NCBI RefSeq assembly: GCF_900142825.1
Contig: NZ_FRCH01000001.1
Coordinates: 1,736,001-1,800,000, forward strand
DNA from: Rhodanobacter sp. OK091
Lineage (GTDB): Bacteria > Pseudomonadota > Gammaproteobacteria > Xanthomonadales > Rhodanobacteraceae
Reading direction: 5' to 3'
Length of the DNA stretch: 64,000 nucleotides
Part shown: positions 43,078 to 51,487 of the stretch, piece after piece
Layout: every line of letters starts with the position of its first letter
Position numbering within the stretch: the stretch's first letter is position 1
Program-made: the position numbers and the translations under genes
Notes under the pieces: generated by a model
What the model was told of the DNA's origin: nothing
What the model saw: only the letters and a program-made list of their open reading frames with translations
The model's database searches: none

Positions 43078-44076
43078 TCAGTCGAGCTCGGTCAGGCTAT
43101 GGGCCCAGCGCCGTGTCATGAAATCGATCGACGGGTTCTGCGCGCCCCGTATGCTGGCCGCGCGGTAAGCGCCCGGTGCAACACCGAAGGCCTGCTTGAA
43201 CAGACGGCTGGCATGGCTCTCGCCGGAGAAGCCCGACAGCGGCGCCAGGTCGGCCAGCGATTGACTGTCGTACGCCCTGTCATCCAGCCATTCGCGCAGC
43301 TGCTGCAGCCGACGCAGCTGGATGAAGCGAATCACGCCGCCCTGGGACTCGAACAGGCGATACAGGCTCGCGCGCGAGATGCCCGTTGCCATAACGATGT
43401 CCTGCACCGACAAGTCGCGGGCACCGAGACGCGCCTCGATCGCGCGCTGGGCCGCTTCGCGCCGCGCATACTCCAGCCGGTAAAAGTCGGAACGCGCGCC
43501 GGTGCCGCCCGGGTTGATCGCTATCGAGAGCAAGTCCACCAGCGTGCGCGTGATGGCGGGTTGGGCACCAGGCGGCAGACGAGACGCCTGTTCGACCAGC
43601 GCACGCAGCAACGCGCCCAGCAGCGCTCCGTCCTGCGCCCCGATCCGAACACCATGCAGACCGTCGAGACTGCCGGCAGCCGCCCGCACAGCGTCTCGCG
43701 CCAGGCTGACCGTAATGAGGCGCACGGCACGAGCACCGCTCTCCATGGCCTCGCAGGTATCGAGCAGCAAAGTCTCTCCCGGAGCGACCGGCACCGCCGC
43801 ACCATGAGGACCGCCGACCAGCTCGCCACTGACCACCTGATGCAGCACGAAGTGATCGAACCCGTCCTGCGCCACCCGCTCCCGGCGACGGTGGCGCATG
43901 CCGCCGTACTCCCTGTCGAACAACAGCATCCGATCCAGCCGCCAGCTGCGGACGCGGGCAAAAAACGGATCCGCCGTACGCTCCACATCCGTACCCATGG
44001 CATAGAGGTCGCAGTAACGCGCAAAGGCAACACCCGGCGCGTATCCCGCGCTGTCGAACGCGAACATCTCGCTCAC
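43078..44076 (-). CDS. AraC-family transcriptional regulator
   Basis: 332 aa. The N-terminal half (about 1-200) is a ligand-sensing domain of the AraC-binding-like type. The C-terminal AraC HTH pair is at about 225-325: LSVQDIVMATGISRASLYRL (first helix-turn-helix), then FSGESHASRLFKQAFGVAPG, the conserved second motif. GTG 44076 is preferred because GGAGG sits seven bases before it and GTGA overlaps the MFS stop; ATG 44067 is an alternative. It probably controls the transporter it is coupled to. Confidence 0.87.
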   Translation of the reverse strand: MSEMFAFDSAGYAPGVAFARYCDLYAMGTDVERTADPFFARVRSWRLDRMLLFDREYGGMRHRRRERVAQDGFDHFVLHQVVSGELVGGPHGAAVPVAPGETLLLDTCEAMESGARAVRLITVSLARDAVRAAAGSLDGLHGVRIGAQDGALLGALLRALVEQASRLPPGAQPAITRTLVDLLSIAINPGGTGARSDFYRLEYARREAAQRAIEARLGARDLSVQDIVMATGISRASLYRLFESQGGVIRFIQLRRLQQLREWLDDRAYDSQSLADLAPLSGFSGESHASRLFKQAFGVAPGAYRAASIRGAQNPSIDFMTRRWAHSLTELD

Positions 44077-45356
44077 CCGGCAGCCTCCACCACCGCGCCG
44101 CGCCAGCCCGCGCGCGCCAGCAACGCCGACACGATGCCAAAAGCCGCCGCGCCCGCGCACACGAGGTACAAGGCAGTGGACAGGCCACGACCGCCCATGC
44201 CGATGCCGTCGCTGATCAGTCCTGCGAAGAACGGCCCCAGTCCCACGCCCAGCACCGTGATGAAGGCGAGAAACAGGCGCAGCCCCGCATCGCGCAGCGG
44301 CGCGGGCAGTATCGAAGGCAGCCCTGCCAGCGCGGCTACAGCCGCGACGTCGCCGACCAGATAGGTGAGCGTCAGGAAACCGCAGGCCGCCGCCGCCGAC
44401 GAGGCTCGCAACACCGCCCAGAGCAAGGGGACGGTTAGCAGCAGCGCGCCGGCCACGACGACCATCGGGGTCAATTTTTTCCGGCGCATATCGACCAGGA
44501 TGCCGGCAATGAGATGACCCAGTGGCGCGGTGACCAGCAGTGCCGCGCCGAAGACGAGCGCCGCGGTGGCGGGCACCAGCCCTTCCTCGCGATGCAGCAC
44601 CGAAGGTGCCCATGCGCCGATGGTCTGCACGATCAATACACTGGCTCCGGCGCCGCAAAAATACGTGCATATCAGCCCTGGACGCCGCCGAAACGCGGCC
44701 AGTATCTGCCCGGGAATCGCCACGGGAGGCGCCGCCGCCGGTGACCACTCGGCGCGGCGCAGCAGCATGAGCATAAGAATGAGGTTCGGCGCCGCCATGA
44801 GCAGGAACAGCAGACGCCAGTGCGCGAGGCCCAAAGCGGGAACCCACCGGGCGAGCAGAGCCAGCGCCCCACCGCCTCCAAGGAGGGCTACGCTGCGTCC
44901 GACCGCCGCCGCCGCTGTAAACACGGCCATCGAACGGGCTCGCCACTGCGGCGCCGAGCCTTCCACGATCAAGCCCAGCGCCAGCGGCACGAAGGCCGCC
45001 TGTCCCAGCCCCACCAGCGCGCGGGCAGCGACCAGCACGCCGAATGATTGTCCCAGTGCGAAAGCCGCCATGCCGAGCACCCATAGGGCGACACAGCCCG
45101 CCAGCAGGCGAAAACGATGCCGCGAGCTCGCCAATGGCCAGCTCGCAAGCATGCCGACGACATAGAGCAGGACGAAGGCCGGACCATCCAGCACACCCAG
45201 CTGGGCGTCCGAAAGACCCAGATCGGATTTGAGCAACGGCGCCGCCACGGCAGGCAGATTGCGGTCGGCGAAAGCCGCACAATGACCGAGGGCGAGCAGG
45301 CAGATGAGCGAAGCGGAGATACTCCCCGACATTGAACGAGAGTTGGGCAACGGCAT
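44073..45356 (-). CDS. MFS transporter, Spinster-like
   Basis: 427 aa inner-membrane carrier with about 12 hydrophobic segments. After TM1 it has FADRNLPAVAAPLLKSDLGL followed by SDAQLGVLDGPAFVLLY, the signature of the Spinster-type MFS group (D-R before a SD-x-Q-x-G-L motif). A cytoplasmic loop with RRAEWSPAAAPP separates the two halves. Substrate unknown. ATG 45356 is chosen over 45332 because a GAG purine stretch precedes it. Its stop overlaps the AraC-type gene start. A perfect CRP-type site lies 115 bases upstream of the start. Confidence 0.86.
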   Translation of the reverse strand: MPLPNSRSMSGSISASLICLLALGHCAAFADRNLPAVAAPLLKSDLGLSDAQLGVLDGPAFVLLYVVGMLASWPLASSRHRFRLLAGCVALWVLGMAAFALGQSFGVLVAARALVGLGQAAFVPLALGLIVEGSAPQWRARSMAVFTAAAAVGRSVALLGGGGALALLARWVPALGLAHWRLLFLLMAAPNLILMLMLLRRAEWSPAAAPPVAIPGQILAAFRRRPGLICTYFCGAGASVLIVQTIGAWAPSVLHREEGLVPATAALVFGAALLVTAPLGHLIAGILVDMRRKKLTPMVVVAGALLLTVPLLWAVLRASSAAAACGFLTLTYLVGDVAAVAALAGLPSILPAPLRDAGLRLFLAFITVLGVGLGPFFAGLISDGIGMGGRGLSTALYLVCAGAAAFGIVSALLARAGWRGAVVEAAG

Positions 45357-45470
45357 TTTTCTCGGATCGAAGATGAGGGAACGGATCGAGAGTCGCGATG
45401 ATTCTTGCCCCAGGTGATTCACCTGCGCGGCGGCAACTTAAGCACTGTTCGTGCCATGCCGATGTTCAAT

Positions 45471-45486
45471 TGTGATTGGCATCACA
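45471..45486. promoter_or_regulatory. CRP/Clp-type binding site
   Basis: TGTGATTGGCATCACA is an exact match to the CRP half-sites TGTGA and TCACA with a 6-base spacer. It lies in the divergent region, centred about 122 bases before the MFS start and about 296 before the GH43 start. It suggests carbon or cAMP/c-di-GMP control of the gene pair. Confidence 0.75.
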
Positions 45487-45538
45487 CTTTGTTCTGCTGA
45501 CGGGGGTGGCGGAAGACACCGGATTGTGGTGCCCCGCG

Positions 45539-45555
45539 AGGTCACCTTGTGACCT
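45539..45555. promoter_or_regulatory. Candidate operator AGGTCAC-CTT-GTGACCT
   Basis: A perfect 7-bp inverted repeat with a 3-base centre, 52 bases from the CRP-type site. It could bind a dimeric regulator. AraC proteins usually bind direct repeats, so the partner is not obvious. Confidence 0.4.
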
Positions 45556-45774
45556 TCGACTGACGTGATGCGGAGGCCGCGGCGTCGACGTGACCGGCTG
45601 ATCCCTGGCCATCTTTCCAACTCCCTCAACGCGCCAGTCGCCCATCAGCACCGCGGGCAGGCCCCCTATCGGCCTCCGGGAAAAAAAACGAAAAACCGGC
45701 TGGAGGATTTATGTATTTTCAAGCCGCGCACCGCGTGCAAGGCTCGATGCTCTCTGGCGATCGAAGGACCGAAA

Positions 45775-47444
45775 GTGAAGCGTCTCCTGCTTGGCATGAT
45801 CGGCGGACTGGTCTTTTCCATCGCTCACGCCTCCGTGACCGTCAAGGAAGTCAGCTACCGCGGCGACGATGGCAGCCCGGCTCTTTCACCGATGCAGTAC
45901 CGCAACCCGGTGCTGGCCGGCTTTTATCCCGACCCTTCGGCGATCCGGGTCGGCGACGACTTTTACCTGGTCAACTCCTCGTTCGGGTATTTCCCCGGAC
46001 TGCCGATCTTCCACAGCCGCGACCTGGTGAGCTGGACGCAGATCGGCAATGCGATCGACCGTCCCGGCCAGATCGACTTTGGCCATCATGAGTTGACCCG
46101 CGGCTTGTTCGCCGCCTCGATCAGCCATCACGGCGATACGTTCTACATCAGCAATACCTGCTTCTACTGCGATGGCGGGAATTACGTCATCACGGCAAAA
46201 AATCCGGCCGGCCGTGGTCCAACCCTGTCTGGCTGGACATCGAAGGCATCGATCCCTCGCTGTTCTTCGATGACGATGGCAGCGCCTGGCTGGTCAACAA
46301 CGGTCTGCCCGAGGGCAAGCTGCGCTATGAGGGGCACCGAGCAATCTGGATTCAGCAGTTCGATGTGTCCTCAATGAAATTGGTCGGGCCACGCAAGGCG
46401 ATCGTCGATGGAGGCGCGAATCCCGCGGCCAGGCCGGAGTACATCGAAGGCCCGCATCTGTTCCGCCACGACGGTTATTACTACCTGAGCGCGGCCGAGG
46501 GCGGTACCGGCGAGCAACATGCGGAGATGGTCTTTCGCGGCCGCGTCGTCACCGGCCCTTACGAGCCTTGGACCGGCAACCCGGTGCTCACCCAGCGCGA
46601 TCTTCCCGCCGACCGCGCCCTTCCGGTGACGTCGACGGGCCACGCGCAATTTGTCGAATTGAAAGACGGTTCCTGGTGGGCGGTCTTCCTGGCGACCCGT
46701 CCTTATCGCGGGAACCAATACAACCTGGGCCGCGAAACCTTCCTGCTGCCGGTCACGTGGCGCGACGGCTGGCCGGTGATTCTTGCGCACGGCGAACGCG
46801 TGCCGCTGGTGGAACAGCGCCCCGCGCTGCCGCGTGATCCACGGGCGACGCCGATGAGCGGCGCATTCCATTGGACCGAACGCTTCCGTGCGCCAACGTT
46901 GCCGATGCCGTGGATGACGATCAACGTTCCGCATCGGCCCTGGTTCGCCACCGGCAGCGACGGGCTTCGCATCGAGCCTTCGGCGACGCCGCTGAGCAGT
47001 TACGAGTCGGGCCAGCCCGCCTACATCGCCCACCGGCTGCAACACCACAAGGCCATCATCGACATCCGGCTGGATGGACGCGGCGTGACTGCCGGCGAAC
47101 AAGCGGGACTCGCCTTGCTGCAGAACGAAACGCACTTTTATGCCGCGGGCGTGACACGCGACGCTGCGGGTAGCTCGCTGGTGCTCTATCGGCGCAACGG
47201 AAAGGACGGTCCGCCCGCCGGCGTTGCGCTGAGCCGTGTCGCTCTGCCCGATAACAAGACCTCCGTTTCCATCCGTTTCCGGCTGGATGGTCCGCGCCTC
47301 GACGTCTTCTACGCTGTAGACGCGAACGAATGGCACCCTCTGCTGCAGGGACTGGATGCCAGTCTGCTGAGCACCGCCAGCGCAGGCGGCTTCACCGGAG
47401 TGACGTTCGGTCCTTATGCGTATCGGCCGAATCCGGCCGACTGA
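45775..47444 (+). pseudogene. GH43-family glycosidase disrupted by a one-base deletion
   Basis: A secreted beta-xylosidase/arabinofuranosidase-type enzyme in two frames. The start is GTG 45775, after AAGGA, followed by the signal RLLLGMIGGLVFSIAHA. The first part has the GH43 base motif GFYPDPSAIRVGDDFYLVN. At about 46212 the frame breaks: one extra C would turn ..NPAGRGP.. into NPAGPWSNPVWLDIEGIDPS and continue in the downstream frame. That frame then holds the acid motif YIEGPHLFRHDGYYYLSA and a C-terminal beta domain (DUF1349-like). With one base restored the gene is 557 codons, the usual length. It is either a recent pseudogene or a sequencing error in a C/G run. Confidence 0.86.
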
Positions 47445-47462
47445 CACCTCGATCGCCACGCC

Positions 47463-48530
47463 TCAGAGCTTTGCGGGATCGATCACCACGTGCTTGATGC
47501 GCAGCCGCTTCCATGTGTAGACGATATGGACCTTTCCATCGCGGCCCTGGATGACCGCCGGATAGGAGAACTCGGCGCCGAGCGTGTCTTCCAGGGTCAG
47601 CACTTTCGTCCAGTGTTCGCCATCGCCGGAGACGGCGACGGCGAGCGTGCCGCGCCCGTCCCACCAATTCTTGCCGGACTGCGTGGGGTTGTAGACCAGC
47701 AGCGCGCGATGGTCGGCCAGCATCACCGCGTCGATGCCGGAATTCGGGTTCGGCAGCGAGAGCAGCTTCAGCGCCGACCACGTGCGTCCGCCGTCGCCGG
47801 AGCGCGTCGTGAAGAGATGGTTCTGCCGGGTGCGCCCGATCGCCTGCAGACCGCCGCCGCTCCATGCGAGCAGGCTGGGCTGGATCGCCTCGATCGCGTC
47901 GGAATTCGCGATGGGCGCACTCGACGTCCAGCTCCGGCCGTTGTCGGTGGAGCGTTCGAAGTGAATGCGCCAGCGACCCAGCTCGGTGCTTGAAGGACTG
48001 ACGATGCTGCCGTCGGCCAGTTGCACCGGCTTGTCCTTGATCGGGCCGAGCACGCCATCGGGCAGCCGCTGCGCCGTCGACCAGTGCACGCCATCGTCGT
48101 ACGACGTCTTCAGCATGCCCCACCAGTGCGCGGGATCGGCACCGACTTTGTAGAACAGCATCAGCGGGCCGCCATGCGGATGGAACAGCACGGGATTCCA
48201 GCTGGGCTGGCGGGATCCGTCCGGCTGCTCTCCGTTGGCCGCTTCGATCGGCGCGGTCCAGTGTCCGCCCTGCTGTCGCGCGAGCCAGATACCCACACCC
48301 GCATCGCGTTCCTGCTTGCCGCCGAACCAGGCAACGACGAGTCCCGACGGCGTGTCGACCAGCGCCGATGCGTGGCTTTGCGCCGTCGGTGGCGAAGCGC
48401 TGACGAACTCGCTCAGGACGATGGCATGCGTGTTCACCGTTGCTCCGACGCAAGGATACCCGGGCAGCAGAAAGCCGAGGCAACCGATGATTCGCGCTGC
48501 CTTTGGAATATCGATTTTACCGGTTGACAT
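47463..48530 (-). CDS. Exported BNR-repeat sialidase-fold protein
   Basis: 355 aa with a signal-like start (ARIIGCLGFLLPGYPCVGA). It has the six-bladed sialidase fold: Asp-box-like turns occur at STDNGRSWTSS (about 189), SGDGGRTWSAL (about 247) and SGDGEHWTKVL (about 301). Further conserved parts are AWFGGKQERDAGVGIWLAR and RQPSWNPVLFH. Proteins like this are usually annotated exo-alpha-sialidase, but members also act on other acidic sugars. The classical FRIP arginine motif is absent, so sialic acid as substrate is uncertain. ATG 48530 is chosen over an upstream TTG. It diverges from the GH29 gene. Confidence 0.75.
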   Translation of the reverse strand: MSTGKIDIPKAARIIGCLGFLLPGYPCVGATVNTHAIVLSEFVSASPPTAQSHASALVDTPSGLVVAWFGGKQERDAGVGIWLARQQGGHWTAPIEAANGEQPDGSRQPSWNPVLFHPHGGPLMLFYKVGADPAHWWGMLKTSYDDGVHWSTAQRLPDGVLGPIKDKPVQLADGSIVSPSSTELGRWRIHFERSTDNGRSWTSSAPIANSDAIEAIQPSLLAWSGGGLQAIGRTRQNHLFTTRSGDGGRTWSALKLLSLPNPNSGIDAVMLADHRALLVYNPTQSGKNWWDGRGTLAVAVSGDGEHWTKVLTLEDTLGAEFSYPAVIQGRDGKVHIVYTWKRLRIKHVVIDPAKL

Positions 48531-48564
48531 GCGCGCTAATTGCAACCTCTAATGGCCGAATCCA

Positions 48565-48586
48565 TATGGACGTTTTTACGTCCATA
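48565..48586. promoter_or_regulatory. Inverted repeat in the sialidase/GH29 divergent promoter
   Basis: TATGGACG at 48565-48572 pairs with CGTCCATA at 48579-48586 around a TTTTTA centre. It lies in the 80-base gap between two divergent start codons, where an operator serving both genes would be expected. Confidence 0.45.
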
Positions 48587-48610
48587 CAAAAAAATCCTGA
48601 CCTGGAGTAC

Positions 48611-49972
48611 ATGATGCCGATCCCCCGCCGCTTTCTGCGCCAGGCTGCCGTGACCTGCGCCGCGCTGTGGGTCGGTACGGCGTCGGCGCAGAACTTCGCC
48701 GACGTGAAGCCGTCGCCCCAGCAGACGCACTGGCAGGACCTCGAATTCGGCGTCATCGTGCATTTCGGCACCAATACCTTCCTCGATCGCGAATGGGGCG
48801 ACGGCACCGCCAGTCCCAAGGTGTTCGATCCCGACCGGGTCGATCCCGGCCAGTGGGCCAGCGCGGCCCGGGCCGCCGGCGCCCGCTACCTGGTGCTGGT
48901 GGCCAAGCATCACGACGGCTTCGCGCTGTGGCCGACCGATGAGAGCGATTACTCGGTCAAGGCCAGTCCGTGGATGCACGGCAAGGGCGACCTGGTGCGG
49001 ATGACCGAACAGGCTGTACGCAAGCAAGACATGGAATTCGGCATCTACCTGTCGCCGTGGGATCGCCACGAACCGAAGTACGCCGATGCCAAGACCTACG
49101 ACAAGTTCTACATCGCGCAGTTGAACGAGCTGGTCCAGCACTATGGGCCGCTGGCCGAATGGTGGCTCGATGGCGCCGGCAGCGCCGGCCACGTCTATGA
49201 CTTCAAAAAGTACGTCGAGGAGCTGCGCACCTACCAGCCCAACACCATGATCTTTGCCGACGTGTCGCTGTTCGGCTACGGCGACATCCGCTGGGTCGGC
49301 CAGGAGGATGGCCACATCCGCGGCGAGAACTGGAACACGATCGATCGGCACGGCGAACTGCGCTGGCGTCCGGTGGAAGTGGACACGCCGCTGCACAAGT
49401 TGCAGTGGTTCTGGCATCCGGACAGCGACAAGACGCTGAAGAGCGTCGATGAGCTGGTCGAGATCTGGGAGAACAGCGTCGGCCTCGGCGGCCAGCTGAT
49501 GCTGGGCATCGCACCGAACCGCCACGGCCTGCTGCCCGAGGCCGACGTCGCCCGGCTGAAAGCGTTCGGCGCGGCGCTGCAGGCGCGCTACGGCGCGGAT
49601 AAGGACTTGGCCCGCCACCACACCTCCACCGACGCCAACGTCGCCGCCGCGCTGGACGGCGATCGCGACACCTTCTGGTCGGCGCCGGACGACTCGCATC
49701 AGGCGACGCTCGAAGTCGATCTCGCGCAGCCGGTGACAATAGACCATGCGCTCACCATGGAGTGGTTGAACGCGGGCCAGCAGGTGCAGAAATACGCAAT
49801 CGAGGCATGGACGAACGGCGGCTGGACGACGGTGGCCCGGGCCGAAGCGATCGGCCACATGAAGATCGACCGCTTCGCGCCGGTGACCACGAGCAAGGTG
49901 CGCCTGCACATTCTTTCCAGCGTCGGCGCCGCGCGCATCCGCGAATTCCAGCTGTTCGACGTCGGCCGCTGA
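48611..49972 (+). CDS. GH29 alpha-L-fucosidase with C-terminal F5/8-type module
   Basis: 453 aa exported enzyme. ATG 48611 has GGAG just upstream and starts a signal (RRFLRQAAVTCAALWVGTASA). The GH29 barrel (about 30-335) shows FGVIVHFGTNTF, KHHDGFALWPT and the nucleophile in EWWLDGAG (Asp187). Residues about 340-453 form an F5/8 type C (CBM32-like) module: AAALDGDRDTFWSAPDD and TLEVDLAQPVTIDHALTMEW. It is the smaller GH29 subtype that often removes alpha-1,3/1,4-linked fucose. It is convergent with the GH125-ending operon, so both strands contribute to the same glycan pathway. Confidence 0.9.
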   Translation: MMPIPRRFLRQAAVTCAALWVGTASAQNFADVKPSPQQTHWQDLEFGVIVHFGTNTFLDREWGDGTASPKVFDPDRVDPGQWASAARAAGARYLVLVAKHHDGFALWPTDESDYSVKASPWMHGKGDLVRMTEQAVRKQDMEFGIYLSPWDRHEPKYADAKTYDKFYIAQLNELVQHYGPLAEWWLDGAGSAGHVYDFKKYVEELRTYQPNTMIFADVSLFGYGDIRWVGQEDGHIRGENWNTIDRHGELRWRPVEVDTPLHKLQWFWHPDSDKTLKSVDELVEIWENSVGLGGQLMLGIAPNRHGLLPEADVARLKAFGAALQARYGADKDLARHHTSTDANVAAALDGDRDTFWSAPDDSHQATLEVDLAQPVTIDHALTMEWLNAGQQVQKYAIEAWTNGGWTTVARAEAIGHMKIDRFAPVTTSKVRLHILSSVGAARIREFQLFDVGR

Positions 49973-49987
49973 TCCGGCGAAGTCCCT

Positions 49988-50011
49988 TGTAGGAGCGACT
50001 GTAGGAGCGAC
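49988..50011. repeat. Tandem REP half-sites
   Basis: TGTAGGAGCGAC occurs twice head to tail, filling most of the 45-base gap between the convergent GH29 and GH125 genes. The word is the outer end of the REPIN-like elements at 7991 and 56786, so this is a degraded or solo member of that family. Confidence 0.75.
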
Positions 50012-50017
50012 CCCACG

Positions 50018-51460
50018 TCAGCCGCGCAGCAGCTCGGGACGACGGTGATGCAGATCGACGATGAGTTCGCCGAACAGCGTGTTGGCCCAGGCGAACCAGG
50101 GGCGCGTGAAATGCGACGGATCGTCCTGGTCGAACGCCTCGTGCATGAAGCCGGTGCCGGCATCGGTGTCGCGCAGCCATGCAAGGGACTGGCGGATCTC
50201 GGCGGGATCGTCGCTGGTCAGCGCACGCATCATGATGGCCATAGGCCAGATCATGCGCAGGCCCTCATGCGGGCCGCCGATGCCTTCGGCCGCGGTGCCC
50301 CTGAAGAAATACGGATTGTGCTCGCTCCAGGCCAGCGCGCGGGTACGTCGATAAAGCGGATCCGTGCGTTCGCAGCAGCCCAGATAGGCCAGGCTCAGCA
50401 ATCCCGGCGCATTGGCGTCGTCCATGAAAAGCTGGTTGCCGAAGCCGTCGACTTCGTAAGCCCACACCTCGCCGCCGTCGGCATCGCGCATGCGGCCATC
50501 GCGCTGCACCGCCTGCTCCACTTCGCTCGCCAGCGCTTCGCACTCGGTGGCGAAATTCCCGTCGTGATGAATGGCGCGGCTCATCTGCGCCAGCTGGCGC
50601 AGCACGACCACGGCGAACAGGTTGGCCGGCACGAACAGCGGATACAGGCATGCGTCGTCGGAGGGACGGAACATCGAATGGATCATGCCGTTCGGCCGGG
50701 TCGGATTGCCGTAGCCGCCGAGGAACTGGCTCTCGGTGGGAACCTGCGAAGTACGCTGAAAATGGTAGGGCCCCGGCCCGTGCTTGCGCTGCTGCTCGCG
50801 GAAAGTCTCGAGCACGCGCTGCATGGCCGCGCGCCAATCGTCGTCGAACGGCTCCGTGTCGCCGGTGGCCTGCCAGTAGCCGTGGGCCAGGCGGATCGGA
50901 TAGCACAGCGAATCGATCTCCCATTTGCGTTCGCCCACACCCGGCTTCATGTCGGTCTGATCATGCCGCGCCCAGCTCAGCGGCGAGGCATGCGGATCGG
51001 GCATGAACGCGTTGGCATAGGGATCGAGCCGGATGCAGCTGGCCTGACGGCGGATCAGGCCGCGAAACAGCCGCCGCAGCGCGGGATCATTCCTGGCCAG
51101 CGGCAGGTAGGGATGCACTTGCGCCGACGAGTCGCGCAACCACATGGCATCGATGTCGCCAGTGATGATGAAAGTGTCCGGCTTGCCGTCGCGGGTGCCC
51201 AGCTCGACCGTAGTGTCCAGCGTGTTCGGGTAACAGTTCTCGAACATCCACGCCAGCTTCGGATCGCCGATCGCCGCCTTCACCGTCGCCAGCTGTTGCT
51301 CCACCGCCTCGCTGACGAACTTGCGCCGGCCCGGCAACGGCCGCTTGCTGGGGAACGGCGAACGCGCGCCCGCAATGGTGCGAGCCGGTATGACGCCGGC
51401 GAAAGCGCCCGAGACGGCAGCGGTGCCGATCAACTTGAGAATGTCGCGACGGGTGGGCAT
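50018..51460 (-). CDS. GH125 exo-alpha-1,6-mannosidase, Tat-type signal
   Basis: 480 aa. The N-terminus TRRDILKLIGTAAVSG is a twin-arginine signal. The (alpha/alpha)6 GH125 domain shows DTFIITGDIDAMWLRDSSAQ (about 94-113), with the catalytic-acid region, MPDPHASPLSWARH, ERKWEIDSLCYPIRLAHGYW and SEHNPYFFRGTAAEGIGGPH (about 393). GH125 enzymes remove alpha-1,6-mannose from N-glycan cores. The start follows AGGAGATCGACACC. It is the last gene of the - strand N-glycan operon, 27 bases after GH3. Confidence 0.93.
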   Translation of the reverse strand: MPTRRDILKLIGTAAVSGAFAGVIPARTIAGARSPFPSKRPLPGRRKFVSEAVEQQLATVKAAIGDPKLAWMFENCYPNTLDTTVELGTRDGKPDTFIITGDIDAMWLRDSSAQVHPYLPLARNDPALRRLFRGLIRRQASCIRLDPYANAFMPDPHASPLSWARHDQTDMKPGVGERKWEIDSLCYPIRLAHGYWQATGDTEPFDDDWRAAMQRVLETFREQQRKHGPGPYHFQRTSQVPTESQFLGGYGNPTRPNGMIHSMFRPSDDACLYPLFVPANLFAVVVLRQLAQMSRAIHHDGNFATECEALASEVEQAVQRDGRMRDADGGEVWAYEVDGFGNQLFMDDANAPGLLSLAYLGCCERTDPLYRRTRALAWSEHNPYFFRGTAAEGIGGPHEGLRMIWPMAIMMRALTSDDPAEIRQSLAWLRDTDAGTGFMHEAFDQDDPSHFTRPWFAWANTLFGELIVDLHHRRPELLRG

Positions 51461-51487
51461 GGTGTCGATCTCCTGCGGCGTTCGTCT

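Larger units (their letters stand above)
45357..45774. other. Divergent control region between MFS and GH43 genes
   Basis: 418 bases without a supported gene; the open frame from 45565 has no credible start before 45775. It contains a perfect TGTGA-N6-TCACA dyad at 45471-45486 and a second dyad at 45539-45555. Promoters for both divergent genes should lie here, but their -35/-10 boxes are not clear. Confidence 0.65.

Noticed and set aside
43078..45282. One 734-codon frame covering both the AraC-type gene and most of the MFS gene
   Set aside because: Only the part after 44076 encodes AraC motifs. The N-terminal part is the MFS gene read in a wrong frame, Gly/Arg-rich and without membrane segments.
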